DNA of 64,000 nucleotides from Lachnospiraceae bacterium (GCA_024695665.1 JAILHT010000088.1:17024-81023); one strand, 5' to 3'. Numbered from the stretch's first letter, positions 24,376 to 33,068 are shown. Notes: generated by a model not told the origin, from the letters alone. Translations and numbers: made by a program.

Positions 24376-26760
24376 ATGAAGAGAAAAGCGATATCAGTAC
24401 TTTTGATGGCATCGTTGACGGTAGGACTTATCTCCGGTTGCGGAACTGCATCAACTGCAGAATCGTCATCTGAGACAGAGACCGAGACAACGGAAGAAGC
24501 TTCCGAAACAGCAAGTGAAGACAGTGACGAAAGCCAAGCATCTTCCACTTCAGAAGTTGCGGACGCAGAACTGAAAGCTGAGATAGAGGAAGCACTTAAT
24601 CTTGCAAACAATGAGGACCAGGAGTGGTCATATGACAGCAGCGCGGATGCGTGGGTTCTCTCCATAACACCTTACGTTTACAATCAGGAACTTCCGGATC
24701 AGCAGGGCGTATCTGTCTGCGTGCCCGGAGCATATGTGACCGGAATTGACACCGACGGTGACGGGGCAAGCGATGTTACTGCAGCGGATTATACAGAGGC
24801 AGTAAAAGGATCGCTTGTGATCGATTATGAAGCAGAAGTTACAAGCACGAACGGACAGGTATATACAGCCGCAACGGCACCTATCATTTTGAATACCGGA
24901 GCAGCAGGATACGGTTCTCAGCAGAACTCACTCGCTTCCACAGAATATGCCGCTGAAGGATATATCAATGTATCATGCGGAAACAGAGGAAAACAGGATA
25001 CGTATACAGACGAGGACGGCAATGAGGTATACACAGGTGATGCTCCAAGTTGTCTTTCAGATCAGAAGTCATGTGCTAGATTTATAAAATATAATATTTT
25101 GCTTGGAAACCTTCCGGGAAATACAGATTATCTTGTATCCACAGGTGGATCCGGCGGAGGAGCACATGCTGCAATGTTTGCCGCAACCTCAAACAGCGAG
25201 GACTTCTATGATTATCAGATAGAAGAAGGCGCTGTAGGTGTATATGCGACTGCAGACGGCGGATATACAACAACAGTTACAATCGACGGCGTAGATTATG
25301 AGATATCGGACGGAGCATGGGGATGTATCGCATACAGTGCAATCACCTCACTCGCTGAAGCGGATATGGCTATGGCACTGGAGTATTATGTCGATGCGGA
25401 TTATGATTTCAACACAGCTTTCCAGGCACAGATGGCAGAGTATCTCTCAGCTTCATACATGGAATATATAAATGATCAGAATCTCACTGTTGAAGAATCA
25501 GCGGTAGGCTTCGACTTAAACGGAGACGGGGATACAGACGATACAATAGAACTCACCATAGAATATGATGAGGAAAAATATGCCGATACAAACGGATACG
25601 GCGGAACATATTTAGATCTTTACCTTGCAGAGTTCACATCAAATCTTCAGTGGTATCTCGACAATCTCGATTATGCTGAAGGATGGACATGGTTCGATGA
25701 GGACGGAAACGCACTTTCGGACGAAGAAGTTGCCAATATGACAACAGAGGATAAAGCAAAAGCATTCATAGAAGGAAGATATGCATCATCTTCATCATCA
25801 GAAGGAATGGGTGGCCCAGGCGGAGCAATGGGCGAAGGTGGCCCCGGAGGAGATATGTCTGAGATGGGCGAAGGCGGCCCCGGAGGAGATATGTCTGAGA
25901 TGGGTGAAGGCGGACCTGATACAGATTCCGCAGAGATGAGCGAAGGTGCACCTGATACAGATTCTGCAGAAGTAACGGAAGTGGCAGCAGCAGACGAAGA
26001 GACAGAAAGTACGGATACAGAATCCGAAAACAAGGATATGGTTGTCGGAACCCCTGATGAGGGAACATCTCAGTCAGCCGGAAGCACAGTTGATTCCGCA
26101 AATTACTCTACTTACGAAGAGATGCTTGAGTCATATCAGAGCGATATAGCAGAGATAGAGGCAGGCGATGAGTACGGCAACAACATAGTTGAACTTTACA
26201 ATCCACTCAATTACATCGGATCTGACGATGTTGACGCTCCTACATGGACAAGAATCGTAATGGGAGCAGCAGAGGGCGATATGTCAATGTTCTCATCACT
26301 TAATATGCAGATTGCATGGCTCAATGCCGGAACAGACTGCGAGATTGAATGGCAGTGGAACGGAGGACATGTTCCTTCAGAGACACTCGGAAATTCATTC
26401 TCACTCTACGTTGACCAGATGTACGGCGAGTATGTTGACGGAGCAGTAACAATTGAGAAACAGGCAGCTGAGAAGCAGACCGAAAACGGTGATGCTACGG
26501 AAGCTACCGGAACAGATATAAGCAGCTGGGTAAATTATGATGACATTTCAAATGTTTCGGTAACACTCGCAGATGCAGCTTCATACAGAACCGATGGAGC
26601 AAGCAAAGCAACACCTGGATTTGATGTTATGGATTACGGACAGGAAGATTATGTATTCGGAGACAGCGATTCCGATGCAAGACACTGGGATAAATATGTT
26701 CTCGAAGTACTTGAAGAGTATGCAGATGTATTGTCCGAACTTTTTAACAACAACAATTAA
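24376..26760 (+). CDS. Tannase-like alpha/beta hydrolase lipoprotein
   Basis: A 794-aa exported lipoprotein: lipobox LISGC (Cys22), an acidic Ser/Glu/Thr linker to about residue 65, then an alpha/beta-hydrolase domain. The stretch with CGNRGKQD, SCARFIKYN, LPGNTDY and STGGSGGGAHAAMF matches bacterial tannase-type esterases, with the nucleophile Ser near residue 259. The catalytic His is probably in the late segment GGHVPSETLGNS. Between them lies a low-complexity insert (about residues 476-575) of Gly/Glu/Pro/Met repeats. Predicted role: cleavage of galloyl- or aryl-ester bonds at the cell surface. The start is set at 24376 (AAAGGAAAAG upstream). Confidence 0.7.
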   Translation: MKRKAISVLLMASLTVGLISGCGTASTAESSSETETETTEEASETASEDSDESQASSTSEVADAELKAEIEEALNLANNEDQEWSYDSSADAWVLSITPYVYNQELPDQQGVSVCVPGAYVTGIDTDGDGASDVTAADYTEAVKGSLVIDYEAEVTSTNGQVYTAATAPIILNTGAAGYGSQQNSLASTEYAAEGYINVSCGNRGKQDTYTDEDGNEVYTGDAPSCLSDQKSCARFIKYNILLGNLPGNTDYLVSTGGSGGGAHAAMFAATSNSEDFYDYQIEEGAVGVYATADGGYTTTVTIDGVDYEISDGAWGCIAYSAITSLAEADMAMALEYYVDADYDFNTAFQAQMAEYLSASYMEYINDQNLTVEESAVGFDLNGDGDTDDTIELTIEYDEEKYADTNGYGGTYLDLYLAEFTSNLQWYLDNLDYAEGWTWFDEDGNALSDEEVANMTTEDKAKAFIEGRYASSSSSEGMGGPGGAMGEGGPGGDMSEMGEGGPGGDMSEMGEGGPDTDSAEMSEGAPDTDSAEVTEVAAADEETESTDTESENKDMVVGTPDEGTSQSAGSTVDSANYSTYEEMLESYQSDIAEIEAGDEYGNNIVELYNPLNYIGSDDVDAPTWTRIVMGAAEGDMSMFSSLNMQIAWLNAGTDCEIEWQWNGGHVPSETLGNSFSLYVDQMYGEYVDGAVTIEKQAAEKQTENGDATEATGTDISSWVNYDDISNVSVTLADAASYRTDGASKATPGFDVMDYGQEDYVFGDSDSDARHWDKYVLEVLEEYADVLSELFNNNN
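25808..25965 (+). repeat. In-frame tandem repeat coding for GEGGPGGDMSEM units
   Basis: Within the tannase-like gene, about 36-base units of the type GAAGGTGGCCCCGGAGGAGA repeat imperfectly. They code for GEGGPGGDMSEM twice in succession, flanked by degenerate copies (GGPGGAM, GEGGPDTDSAEM, SEGAPDTDSAEV). Such a tract is prone to length variation by slippage. Confidence 0.75.
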
Positions 26761-26790
26761 GCAATCAGGAAAACTTTCATATTAATAGAG

Positions 26791-26827
26791 CAGGAGAAAC
26801 AGAAATATCTGTTTCTCCTGTTTTTTT
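26791..26827 (+). terminator. Intrinsic terminator after the tannase-like gene
   Basis: A perfect 12-bp stem, CAGGAGAAACAG (26791-26802) with CTGTTTCTCCTG (26809-26820), has a 6-base loop and is followed by seven T. Confidence 0.93.
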
Positions 26828-26843
26828 GGAGTATAATCTAATC

Positions 26844-27548
26844 ATGAAGAGCAGAATTTTGATCATAGAAGACGAATTTAATCTAGCCGACATGATAAAG
26901 GATTGGTTTGAGGAAAAGGGTGTAAGTGTCGAGATAAGGACAGACGGAAACGAGGGGTATGCCTGCGCTCTAAGTGGAGATTATGACGCTATAATACTGG
27001 ATGTCATGCTTCCGGGTATGGATGGTTTTTCCATATTAAAAATGCTAAAGGCAAATAATGTCGAGACACCGGTTCTTATGCTGACTGCCAGGAGCGAGCT
27101 AAGAGACAAGTTAAAAGGATTCAAAGACGGAGCGTGCGACTATCTCACAAAGCCGTTTGCGATAGAGGAACTTGATGCCAGAGTCAACGTTATGCTGATG
27201 AGATACGGAGCGGATCGGAGAGGAACGAAAAGTGACGAAAACCATCTCGAATATGAGGATTTGATCCTTGATGTCGGAGGACATATCTTAAGATGCAAAG
27301 AAAAAAGAATTCAGCTTTCGCAAAAAGAGGCGAAACTTATGGAATATTTTATGAAGAATCACAATCAGGTTTTGTCAAAGGAACAGATTACAATAGCTAT
27401 CTGGGGAGCGGATTGTGATGCTGAATACAATCATGAGGAAGTATATATTTCTTTCTTAAGGAAAAAACTCAAATACCTTGGCACTGACGTGAGAATCGAG
27501 ACAGTCAGAGGAGCAGGCTATTACTTGAAAGAGACAACAGACAAATAA
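26844..27548 (+). CDS. Two-component response regulator, OmpR/PhoB family
   Basis: A 234-aa DNA-binding response regulator. The receiver domain (about 1-118) has the acidic pocket EDE, phospho-acceptor Asp53 in AIILDVMLPG, and Lys in TKPF. The winged-helix domain (about 137-232) has LSQKEAKLMEYF and VRGAGYYLK. The start is set at ATG 26844; GGAG lies 12 bases upstream, a rather long spacing. It is followed by its kinase after 16 bases. The target is unknown; the adjacent tannase-like lipoprotein gene is a candidate but is cut off by a terminator. Confidence 0.93.
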   Translation: MKSRILIIEDEFNLADMIKDWFEEKGVSVEIRTDGNEGYACALSGDYDAIILDVMLPGMDGFSILKMLKANNVETPVLMLTARSELRDKLKGFKDGACDYLTKPFAIEELDARVNVMLMRYGADRRGTKSDENHLEYEDLILDVGGHILRCKEKRIQLSQKEAKLMEYFMKNHNQVLSKEQITIAIWGADCDAEYNHEEVYISFLRKKLKYLGTDVRIETVRGAGYYLKETTDK

Positions 27549-27564
27549 TACAGAGGACCTGTGA

Positions 27565-28866
27565 ATGAGAACCAGAGAGACAAAAACAATCAGATATTTC
27601 AGATTGAAAACGGTGGCCATACTTTCGATTGCCTTTTTTGTTATGCTGACATTGCTTTTGTGTAATGTCGGATATATGTATATGAAATCAAATCGTTATG
27701 ACATAGAGCAACAGCTTGTAATGGAGATGGTCTATGGCCATGAGAATATGAGTTTTGCCATGTCCGAAAATAATGAATCCGAGGAGGTGCCGAGCGAAGG
27801 GACTGATTTTTCTGAGGGACCGGAGGGGTCTGAAATCCCTAAAGAAAACGGTACATTCAGGGGAGGAGGCCTTCAGGAGTCCACGGTCGTGAGACGGGAA
27901 GACGGAGCATTCACCGTAAAAAAACTTCCGGAGAGCGGAAACTTTACGGAGGAGGAAGCAATAGCTCTGGCTGAGGAGATATTTGCAGACAAAAAGACCT
28001 CGGGAACGTACGGAAATTATATGTACATTTTTGATAATGTCGACAAGGCGCTTTGCCTTGCTTATGTAGATATATCGGAGGAGATAAGAAAGGAAAACGA
28101 TTATTACAGGCGACTTGTTTTTTTGGGACTCGGTGTTCAACTTATATTCAGTCTCTTTGCATGGGTTTTGTCGAACTGGCTGGTGAAACCTTTTGAGAAT
28201 GCGATGGAAAATCAGTCGGATTTTGTCTTGTCTGCGGGACATGAACTTAAGACACCGATGACGGTGATAAAAACCAGCCTCGAACTCATGGAAAAAGAGG
28301 GGATTACAAGTAAGTATCTCGGTTATGCGAAAACAGAAAACGAGAGAATGAGCTATCTGGTAACAAAACTTTTGGATCTCTCAAAGATTGAGAACGGACA
28401 AGAGAGGATAAGGAAAGAAAAGATAAATCTTAGTGATTGTATAGAGGGGGCAGTGCTGCCGTTTGAGGCTATGGCTTACGAGAACGGAGCAGACATGTCC
28501 TGCGATATACAGAGCAAAATATATGCTATGGCGGATGCGGAAAAAATCACCGAACTTGTCGGAATACTCACTGACAATGCCATAAAGCACACCGAGGAAG
28601 GAAAAGAGATAGCAATAAAACTGCATTGTGATGGAAAACATGCCGTGCTCGATGTGAAAAATCAGGGCGATCCGATTGATGATGAGGACAGAGAAAAAAT
28701 CTTCGAAAAGTTTTATCGGGTGGATAAAGCCAGAAACAGAGATGAGGGAAGATATGGCCTCGGTCTTGCAATAGCAAAGGAGATTGCAAAAAATCACGAC
28801 GCTTCTATAGAGGTTGATTGCAAGGATGGATGGACGACATTTTCCGCGACATTTAAAGTCTTATAA
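27565..28866 (+). CDS. Sensor histidine kinase
   Basis: A 433-aa membrane kinase. TM1 is about residues 15-37. A roughly 150-residue extracytoplasmic region begins with a Glu/Ser/Gly/Pro-rich linker (about 65-105). TM2 is about 188-208. The HisKA domain has phospho-His in SAGHELKTPM, near residue 226, and the HATPase domain shows N box DNAIKHT and G1 box GRYGLGLAIAK. No known sensor fold was recognised outside. The low-complexity external linker resembles those of the lipoproteins nearby. It is the partner of the preceding response regulator. Confidence 0.92.
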   Translation: MRTRETKTIRYFRLKTVAILSIAFFVMLTLLLCNVGYMYMKSNRYDIEQQLVMEMVYGHENMSFAMSENNESEEVPSEGTDFSEGPEGSEIPKENGTFRGGGLQESTVVRREDGAFTVKKLPESGNFTEEEAIALAEEIFADKKTSGTYGNYMYIFDNVDKALCLAYVDISEEIRKENDYYRRLVFLGLGVQLIFSLFAWVLSNWLVKPFENAMENQSDFVLSAGHELKTPMTVIKTSLELMEKEGITSKYLGYAKTENERMSYLVTKLLDLSKIENGQERIRKEKINLSDCIEGAVLPFEAMAYENGADMSCDIQSKIYAMADAEKITELVGILTDNAIKHTEEGKEIAIKLHCDGKHAVLDVKNQGDPIDDEDREKIFEKFYRVDKARNRDEGRYGLGLAIAKEIAKNHDASIEVDCKDGWTTFSATFKVL

Positions 28867-28911
28867 AATGTTATAGAACTATTATAAAACGTTAAATTCT
28901 ATAAAACGTGG
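28862..28911 (+). repeat. Three direct repeats upstream of the phosphoglucomutase gene
   Basis: TATAAAATGTTA (28862-28873), TATAAAACGTTA (28883-28894) and TATAAAACGTGG (28900-28911) share the core TATAAAAYGT with spacings of 21 and 17 bases. They overlap the kinase stop codon and end at the ribosome binding site. They may be -10-like boxes or a regulator site. Confidence 0.4.
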
Positions 28912-28920
28912 AGGGTTTGT

Positions 28921-30612
28921 ATGGGAAGTAAGCTTAAGTATGAGGAATGGGTAAAAAACGTATCTGACGAATATTTGAAAAATGATCTTTTGAAAATACA
29001 GGATGACGATAATGAGATAGAGGAGAGATTTTATAAGAATCTGTCCTTTGGAACAGCCGGACTAAGAGGAAAAATAGGGGCCGGAACAAACAGGATGAAC
29101 ATACTTACCGTAGGAAAAGCCACACAGGGAATAGCGGATTTCATAGTATCTCACGGCAGCGAAGCTATGGAGAAAGGTGTTGTGATAGCGCACGATCCGA
29201 GACATTTCTCAAGGGAATTCTGTGAACTTGCGGCAGGAATATTTGCCGCAAATAATATAAAAGTATATGCATTTCCGAGCTTAAGAGCCACACCGGAGCT
29301 TGCGTATATGGTAAGGAGATTAAAAACCGTCTGCGGTATAAATATAACCGCCTCACACAATCCGAGGGAGTACAACGGATACAAGGCATATTGGGAGGAC
29401 GGCTGCCAGGTGTCGACCGAGATTGCAGAGAGTATGACCGAGTGCATAGAAAAGGTGGATATATGGAACGACATAAAGACCTCGGACTTTGATATGCAGG
29501 TTAAGGCCGGGAAAGTGACAATTCTCGGAGAAGAGTACGACAAGGAGTATCTTAAACTTGTAGAAGATCTTGCGATTCACGAAGGTGATGAACTTGATCT
29601 TACAATCCCTCTTGTTTACACCCCGCTCAACGGATGCGGTTATCTGCCTTTCAAACAGATGCTTATTGACAGAGGATTCAAAAATTGGAAGATAGTGGAG
29701 GAACAGAAGGATCCGGATCCTGATTTTTCGACAGTAGGATATCCGAATCCGGAGGATCCGAAGGCTTTTAAACTCAGCGAGGAATATGGCAAAAAGATGG
29801 GCGCGGAGCTTTTGATGGCAACCGATCCGGATGCTGACAGATTCGCAATTGAGATAAGGGATGACAGCGGAAATTATATCCCGCTAAACGGAAATCAGAC
29901 CGGATATCTGCTTGTGAATTATATTCTTGAGGGGCACAAGAGTGCAGACACCCTGCCTAAAAAAGGGGCTATGGTAAAATCCATAGTGACCTCGACCTTG
30001 TCCACAATAATGGCTGAAGCATACGGGGTTAAAATGTTTGAGACACTCACAGGATTCAAAAATATCAGCGGAAAGATCCCTTATCTTAAGGAGCATGGAT
30101 ATACATATCTTTTCGGATATGAGGAGTCGGTGGGATATGCGGCAAGTGAAAAGATAAGGGACAAAGACGGAATATCTGCAGGAATGCTTGTGGCCGAAGC
30201 TGCGGCATATTACAGAAAACAGGGAAAGACTCTCTGGGACGTGCTTCAGGAGATATACAAAAAATACGGATATTTTTCCGAGGAGGAACCGAATATTGTC
30301 CTCGATGGAATTGAGGGGGCAAAAAGAATTGATAGGATGATGAAATTCTTCAGGGAGAATATTCCTTCAGAGGTCGGAGGAATAAAAGTCTCCAAAGTAA
30401 TTGATTACATTGATGGTTATGAGGATATTCCAAAACAAAATGCCATAAGGATATTCTTAGAGAACGGCAGTTGGTTTGCCATCCGACCGAGTGGTACGGA
30501 ACCGAAGATCAAGTTTTATTTTTATGCCACGGCAGAAAACGGGGAAGAGGCCAAAACCATAAATGGCGCAATAAAGAAAGATATTATGGATCGCATTTAT
30601 TCCGTTGAATAA
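28921..30612 (+). CDS. Phosphoglucomutase/phosphomannomutase family protein
   Basis: A 563-aa alpha-D-phosphohexomutase with all four domains. It has the active-site phosphoserine loop TASHNPREYNGYKAY (Ser near residue 144), the metal-binding DPDADRF, the sugar-binding GYEESVGY and the phosphate-binding RPSGTEPKIKFY. The length and TASHNP context match the PgcA-type phosphoglucomutases of Firmicutes, interconverting glucose 1- and 6-phosphate. CGTGGAGGG lies upstream of the ATG. Three copies of TATAAAA(C/T)GT sit in the 54-base gap before it. Confidence 0.92.
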   Translation: MGSKLKYEEWVKNVSDEYLKNDLLKIQDDDNEIEERFYKNLSFGTAGLRGKIGAGTNRMNILTVGKATQGIADFIVSHGSEAMEKGVVIAHDPRHFSREFCELAAGIFAANNIKVYAFPSLRATPELAYMVRRLKTVCGINITASHNPREYNGYKAYWEDGCQVSTEIAESMTECIEKVDIWNDIKTSDFDMQVKAGKVTILGEEYDKEYLKLVEDLAIHEGDELDLTIPLVYTPLNGCGYLPFKQMLIDRGFKNWKIVEEQKDPDPDFSTVGYPNPEDPKAFKLSEEYGKKMGAELLMATDPDADRFAIEIRDDSGNYIPLNGNQTGYLLVNYILEGHKSADTLPKKGAMVKSIVTSTLSTIMAEAYGVKMFETLTGFKNISGKIPYLKEHGYTYLFGYEESVGYAASEKIRDKDGISAGMLVAEAAAYYRKQGKTLWDVLQEIYKKYGYFSEEEPNIVLDGIEGAKRIDRMMKFFRENIPSEVGGIKVSKVIDYIDGYEDIPKQNAIRIFLENGSWFAIRPSGTEPKIKFYFYATAENGEEAKTINGAIKKDIMDRIYSVE

Positions 30613-30629
30613 ATTTTATAAACTTTCTG

Positions 30630-30685
30630 TTGACAATTGCAATTTAATTGAGTACAATTCATTTAACAAAACAAATTGAGCTCAA
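30630..30685 (+). promoter_or_regulatory. Promoter of the thioredoxin operon with OhrR-like operator
   Basis: TTGACA (30630-30635) and TACAAT (30653-30658) have a 17-base spacer. Within the spacer, CAATTTAATTG (30640-30650) is a perfect palindrome equal to the core of the Bacillus OhrR operator as I recall it (ACAATTTAATTGT). A second palindrome, TTGAGCTCAA, lies at 30676-30685. The third gene of the operon encodes an OhrR-type regulator. Confidence 0.7.
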
Positions 30686-30722
30686 CCAATATAACAGTCC
30701 TAATCGATACGGAGGATGAACA

Positions 30723-31592
30723 ATGGAAAGATACGATATAGCCGTAATAGGAACCGGTCCGGGGGGACTTGAAGCAGCAATAACAGCTAAAGTCAGAAAT
30801 AAATCGGTTCTGGTACTTGGAAGCAAAGGTTCTTCCGAGAAAGTTTCAAAAGCTCACGAGGTTTTGAATTACCTCGGTTTACCAAATATAAAAGGTGACA
30901 AGATGGCGGAGGCCTTTTTGGACCATGCAAAACAGATGGGAGTAGAGATTACGGAGGACAGAGTAAATGCCGTATACTCCATGGGAAAATATTTTGCAAT
31001 CCAGGGTCACTCGGGCAATTACGAGGCAAGTTCGGTAATACTTGCAGTCGGAATGACAGCGATGAAGCCGTTGCCGGGAGAGACAGAACTCCTCGGAAGA
31101 GCAGTAAGCTACTGTGCCACTTGTGATGCGGCACTCTACAAGGGAAGACAGGCAATCATAGTTGCATATTCCAAAGAGGATGAGGAAGAGGCAGAGTTCC
31201 TCGCAGAGAGAGCCGACAAAGTATATTATCTTCCACAGTATGAATATGATGGAAATCTCAAAGACAATATCGAGGTGACAAAAGGTGTGAAGCCTGTATC
31301 GGTAGAACTTGAGGAAGGAAAAGCGATTCTCAATACCGATGGAGAAAAATTTGTTGCCGACGGAGTATTCATACTCAGAGCACAGATAGCACCTTCGCAG
31401 CTTGTGCCGGGACTTGCTCTCGATGGAAATCATGTTGCGGTAGAGAGAAATATGGCTACAAATATAAAAGGATTGTTCGCCTGCGGAGATATCACAGGAA
31501 CACCTTATCAGTATATAAAAGCAGCAGGAGAGGGAAATGTTGCAGCGCTGTCTGCGGTTTCTTATCTCAATGAACTCAAAAAATCAGAATAA
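30723..31592 (+). CDS. Flavin thioredoxin reductase of the ferredoxin-dependent (FFTR) type
   Basis: A 289-aa flavoprotein with the TrxR fold. The FAD site is GTGPGGLEAA at residues 10-19, the redox pair is CATC (Cys131, Cys134), and the second FAD motif is in GLFACGDITGTPYQY. Where NADPH-dependent enzymes have GGGxSA and HRRxxxR, this one reads VAYSKEDEEEAEF and then KVYYLPQYE, so the NADPH site is absent. The short length and these replacements match the clostridial FFTR group, which takes electrons from ferredoxin. It is followed by its likely substrate, thioredoxin. GGAGG precedes the ATG. Confidence 0.85.
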   Translation: MERYDIAVIGTGPGGLEAAITAKVRNKSVLVLGSKGSSEKVSKAHEVLNYLGLPNIKGDKMAEAFLDHAKQMGVEITEDRVNAVYSMGKYFAIQGHSGNYEASSVILAVGMTAMKPLPGETELLGRAVSYCATCDAALYKGRQAIIVAYSKEDEEEAEFLAERADKVYYLPQYEYDGNLKDNIEVTKGVKPVSVELEEGKAILNTDGEKFVADGVFILRAQIAPSQLVPGLALDGNHVAVERNMATNIKGLFACGDITGTPYQYIKAAGEGNVAALSAVSYLNELKKSE

Positions 31593-31619
31593 CTAACTAT
31601 TTACAAGGAGGAAACAAAA

Positions 31620-31931
31620 ATGGTAAAAAAGATTAACAGTGATGAATACAACAAGAACTATAAGAATGGAGTTACAGTAATAGATTTCAATGCAACATGG
31701 TGCGGACCGTGCCAGATGCTCGCTCCTGTACTTGAGGAGATCTCTGAGGAACTCGCTGACAAGGCAAATTTTGTTGCAATTGACACAGATGACAACCAGG
31801 ATCTTGCAAGAGAGTTCGGAATCATGAGCATTCCTGCAGTAGCTGTCGTAAAAGACGGTGTGAAGGTTGATATGAATATCGGATTTGTTCCTAAAGACGC
31901 ATTGAAACAGTTCATCGAGAAGAATATATAA
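31620..31931 (+). CDS. trxA: Thioredoxin
   Basis: A 103-aa thioredoxin with the active site WCGPC (Cys28, Cys31), the cis-Pro loop SIPAV and the conserved buried Asp of VIDFNATW. It reduces protein disulfides and peroxiredoxins and is probably recharged by the preceding FFTR-like reductase. AGGAGG precedes the ATG. It is second in a three-gene operon. Confidence 0.95.
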   Translation: MVKKINSDEYNKNYKNGVTVIDFNATWCGPCQMLAPVLEEISEELADKANFVAIDTDDNQDLAREFGIMSIPAVAVVKDGVKVDMNIGFVPKDALKQFIEKNI

Positions 31932-31953
31932 GATATTTAAGAAGGAAGAAAAA

Positions 31954-32388
31954 ATGGGCGAGAATTTTGAATCACTTAAGTTATGTAACCAGTTATGTTT
32001 TCCACTGTATGCGTGTTCAAAGGAGATTGTAAAAAGATACAAACCGTTTCTTGATCCGATTGATCTCACATACACACAGTACATTACAATGATGGTTGTG
32101 TGGGAAGAGAAAGAGATAACAGTAAAAGAACTCGGCGAAAAGCTTTTCCTTGATTCGGGCACACTTACGCCGGTGCTTAAAAAACTTGAGCAGAAGGGAT
32201 TTGTCACAAGAAACAGATCCAAGGATGATGAGAGAAATCTCATTATCAATCTGACAGACGAAGGCGAAAAACTTAGAGAAAAGGCACTCAGTGTTCCGGA
32301 GAACATGGGTGGATGTATATGCTTGAAGCCGGATGAGGCAAAAACGTTATATGACCTTTTGTATAAAATTCTCGGACAGATGGAATAA
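31954..32388 (+). CDS. ohrR: OhrR-type MarR family regulator
   Basis: A 144-aa winged-helix repressor. The N-terminal CNQLCFPLYACSKEIVK places Cys15 exactly where the peroxide-sensing Cys of Bacillus OhrR stands, and extra Cys11 and Cys24 are nearby. The DNA-binding region (VKELGEKLFLDSGTLTPVLKKLEQ, then the wing with RSKDDERNL) matches OhrR. It probably represses its own operon, through the CAATTTAATTG site in the promoter, until it is oxidised by organic hydroperoxide. No ohr peroxidase gene is adjacent; the regulated unit is instead the thioredoxin system. Confidence 0.85.
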   Translation: MGENFESLKLCNQLCFPLYACSKEIVKRYKPFLDPIDLTYTQYITMMVVWEEKEITVKELGEKLFLDSGTLTPVLKKLEQKGFVTRNRSKDDERNLIINLTDEGEKLREKALSVPENMGGCICLKPDEAKTLYDLLYKILGQME

Positions 32389-32402
32389 TTAGGATTCTTA
32401 AG

Positions 32403-32433
32403 GATGCACCTTTATTAAGGTGCATCTTTTTTT
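32403..32433 (+). terminator. Intrinsic terminator of the thioredoxin operon
   Basis: A perfect 10-bp stem, GATGCACCTT (32403-32412) with AAGGTGCATC (32417-32426), has loop TATT and is followed by seven T. Confidence 0.93.
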
Positions 32434-32552
32434 GTGTGGAATCGAGTGTGCATAAATTTGTCTGGTTACACAGGATTAGACTTGAATTGGGTAGTAGTAA
32501 AAAATACCAAAAATGGTATAATAAAAAGGATTGATTTTTTGGAGGTTACACC

Positions 32553-33068
32553 ATGGAGAAAGTTACTGTCAGAAGTCATCTGAGAATGATTGACTGGAAA
32601 GAGAACTATGACAAAAATGTCATGGACGATGCGAGGGAGAACGCAAACAATTACCGTCCGTTGGACTGTTTTATAGGACATTGGGATTCGCCTTCGGATT
32701 TCGTGTTCTGCTTTCACAAGGAATATGAATCAAAGGCACTTAGCATAGGAACGTATTTTCACGGACATATAGAGGCTTCTGATGAGGGATGTCTGGTGAC
32801 CGGATATTTTTCAAAGAAAAAATCGGTAAATATCTTCTTTATATTGGGTGGAATGTTTACCATGCTTGTCGGACTTGTCGGACTGTATATCGGTGATGTA
32901 CAGACTGCCATTGTAGGTTTTGTGCTCTGTGGTATTCTTGCACTCAACTATTTTATGACACCGAGCAGACAGAAGGAAAAAATAATAGAAAAACTTGAAG
33001 AGATATCATTTACGGATGATTATCATATATCAAAGGGAAAAGCAAAGAAATACAGAAAGAAAAAATAG
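32553..33068 (+). CDS. Hypothetical membrane protein, 171 aa
   Basis: Not recognised. The N-terminal half is soluble, with aromatic and acidic residues (WKENYDKNV, IGHWDSPSDFVFCFHKEY). Two adjacent membrane helices follow at about residues 90-110 and 114-132, then a very basic tail ending in KKYRKKK. The acidic N-terminal and basic C-terminal parts are probably cytoplasmic. TGGAGG stands 8 bases before the ATG. The GH1 glucosidase gene follows after 11 bases, so the two form an operon. Confidence 0.65.
   Translation: MEKVTVRSHLRMIDWKENYDKNVMDDARENANNYRPLDCFIGHWDSPSDFVFCFHKEYESKALSIGTYFHGHIEASDEGCLVTGYFSKKKSVNIFFILGGMFTMLVGLVGLYIGDVQTAIVGFVLCGILALNYFMTPSRQKEKIIEKLEEISFTDDYHISKGKAKKYRKKK

Noticed and set aside
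25671..26033. Proline/serine-rich minus-strand ORFs over the tannase-like gene
   Set aside because: They are the antisense reading of the Gly/Glu repeat insert and have no start context.
26832..26837. TATAAT as the -10 box of a leaderless response-regulator mRNA
   Set aside because: No -35 box is seen, and the sequence lies between a terminator and the start codon; GGAG just before it can serve as a distant ribosome binding site.
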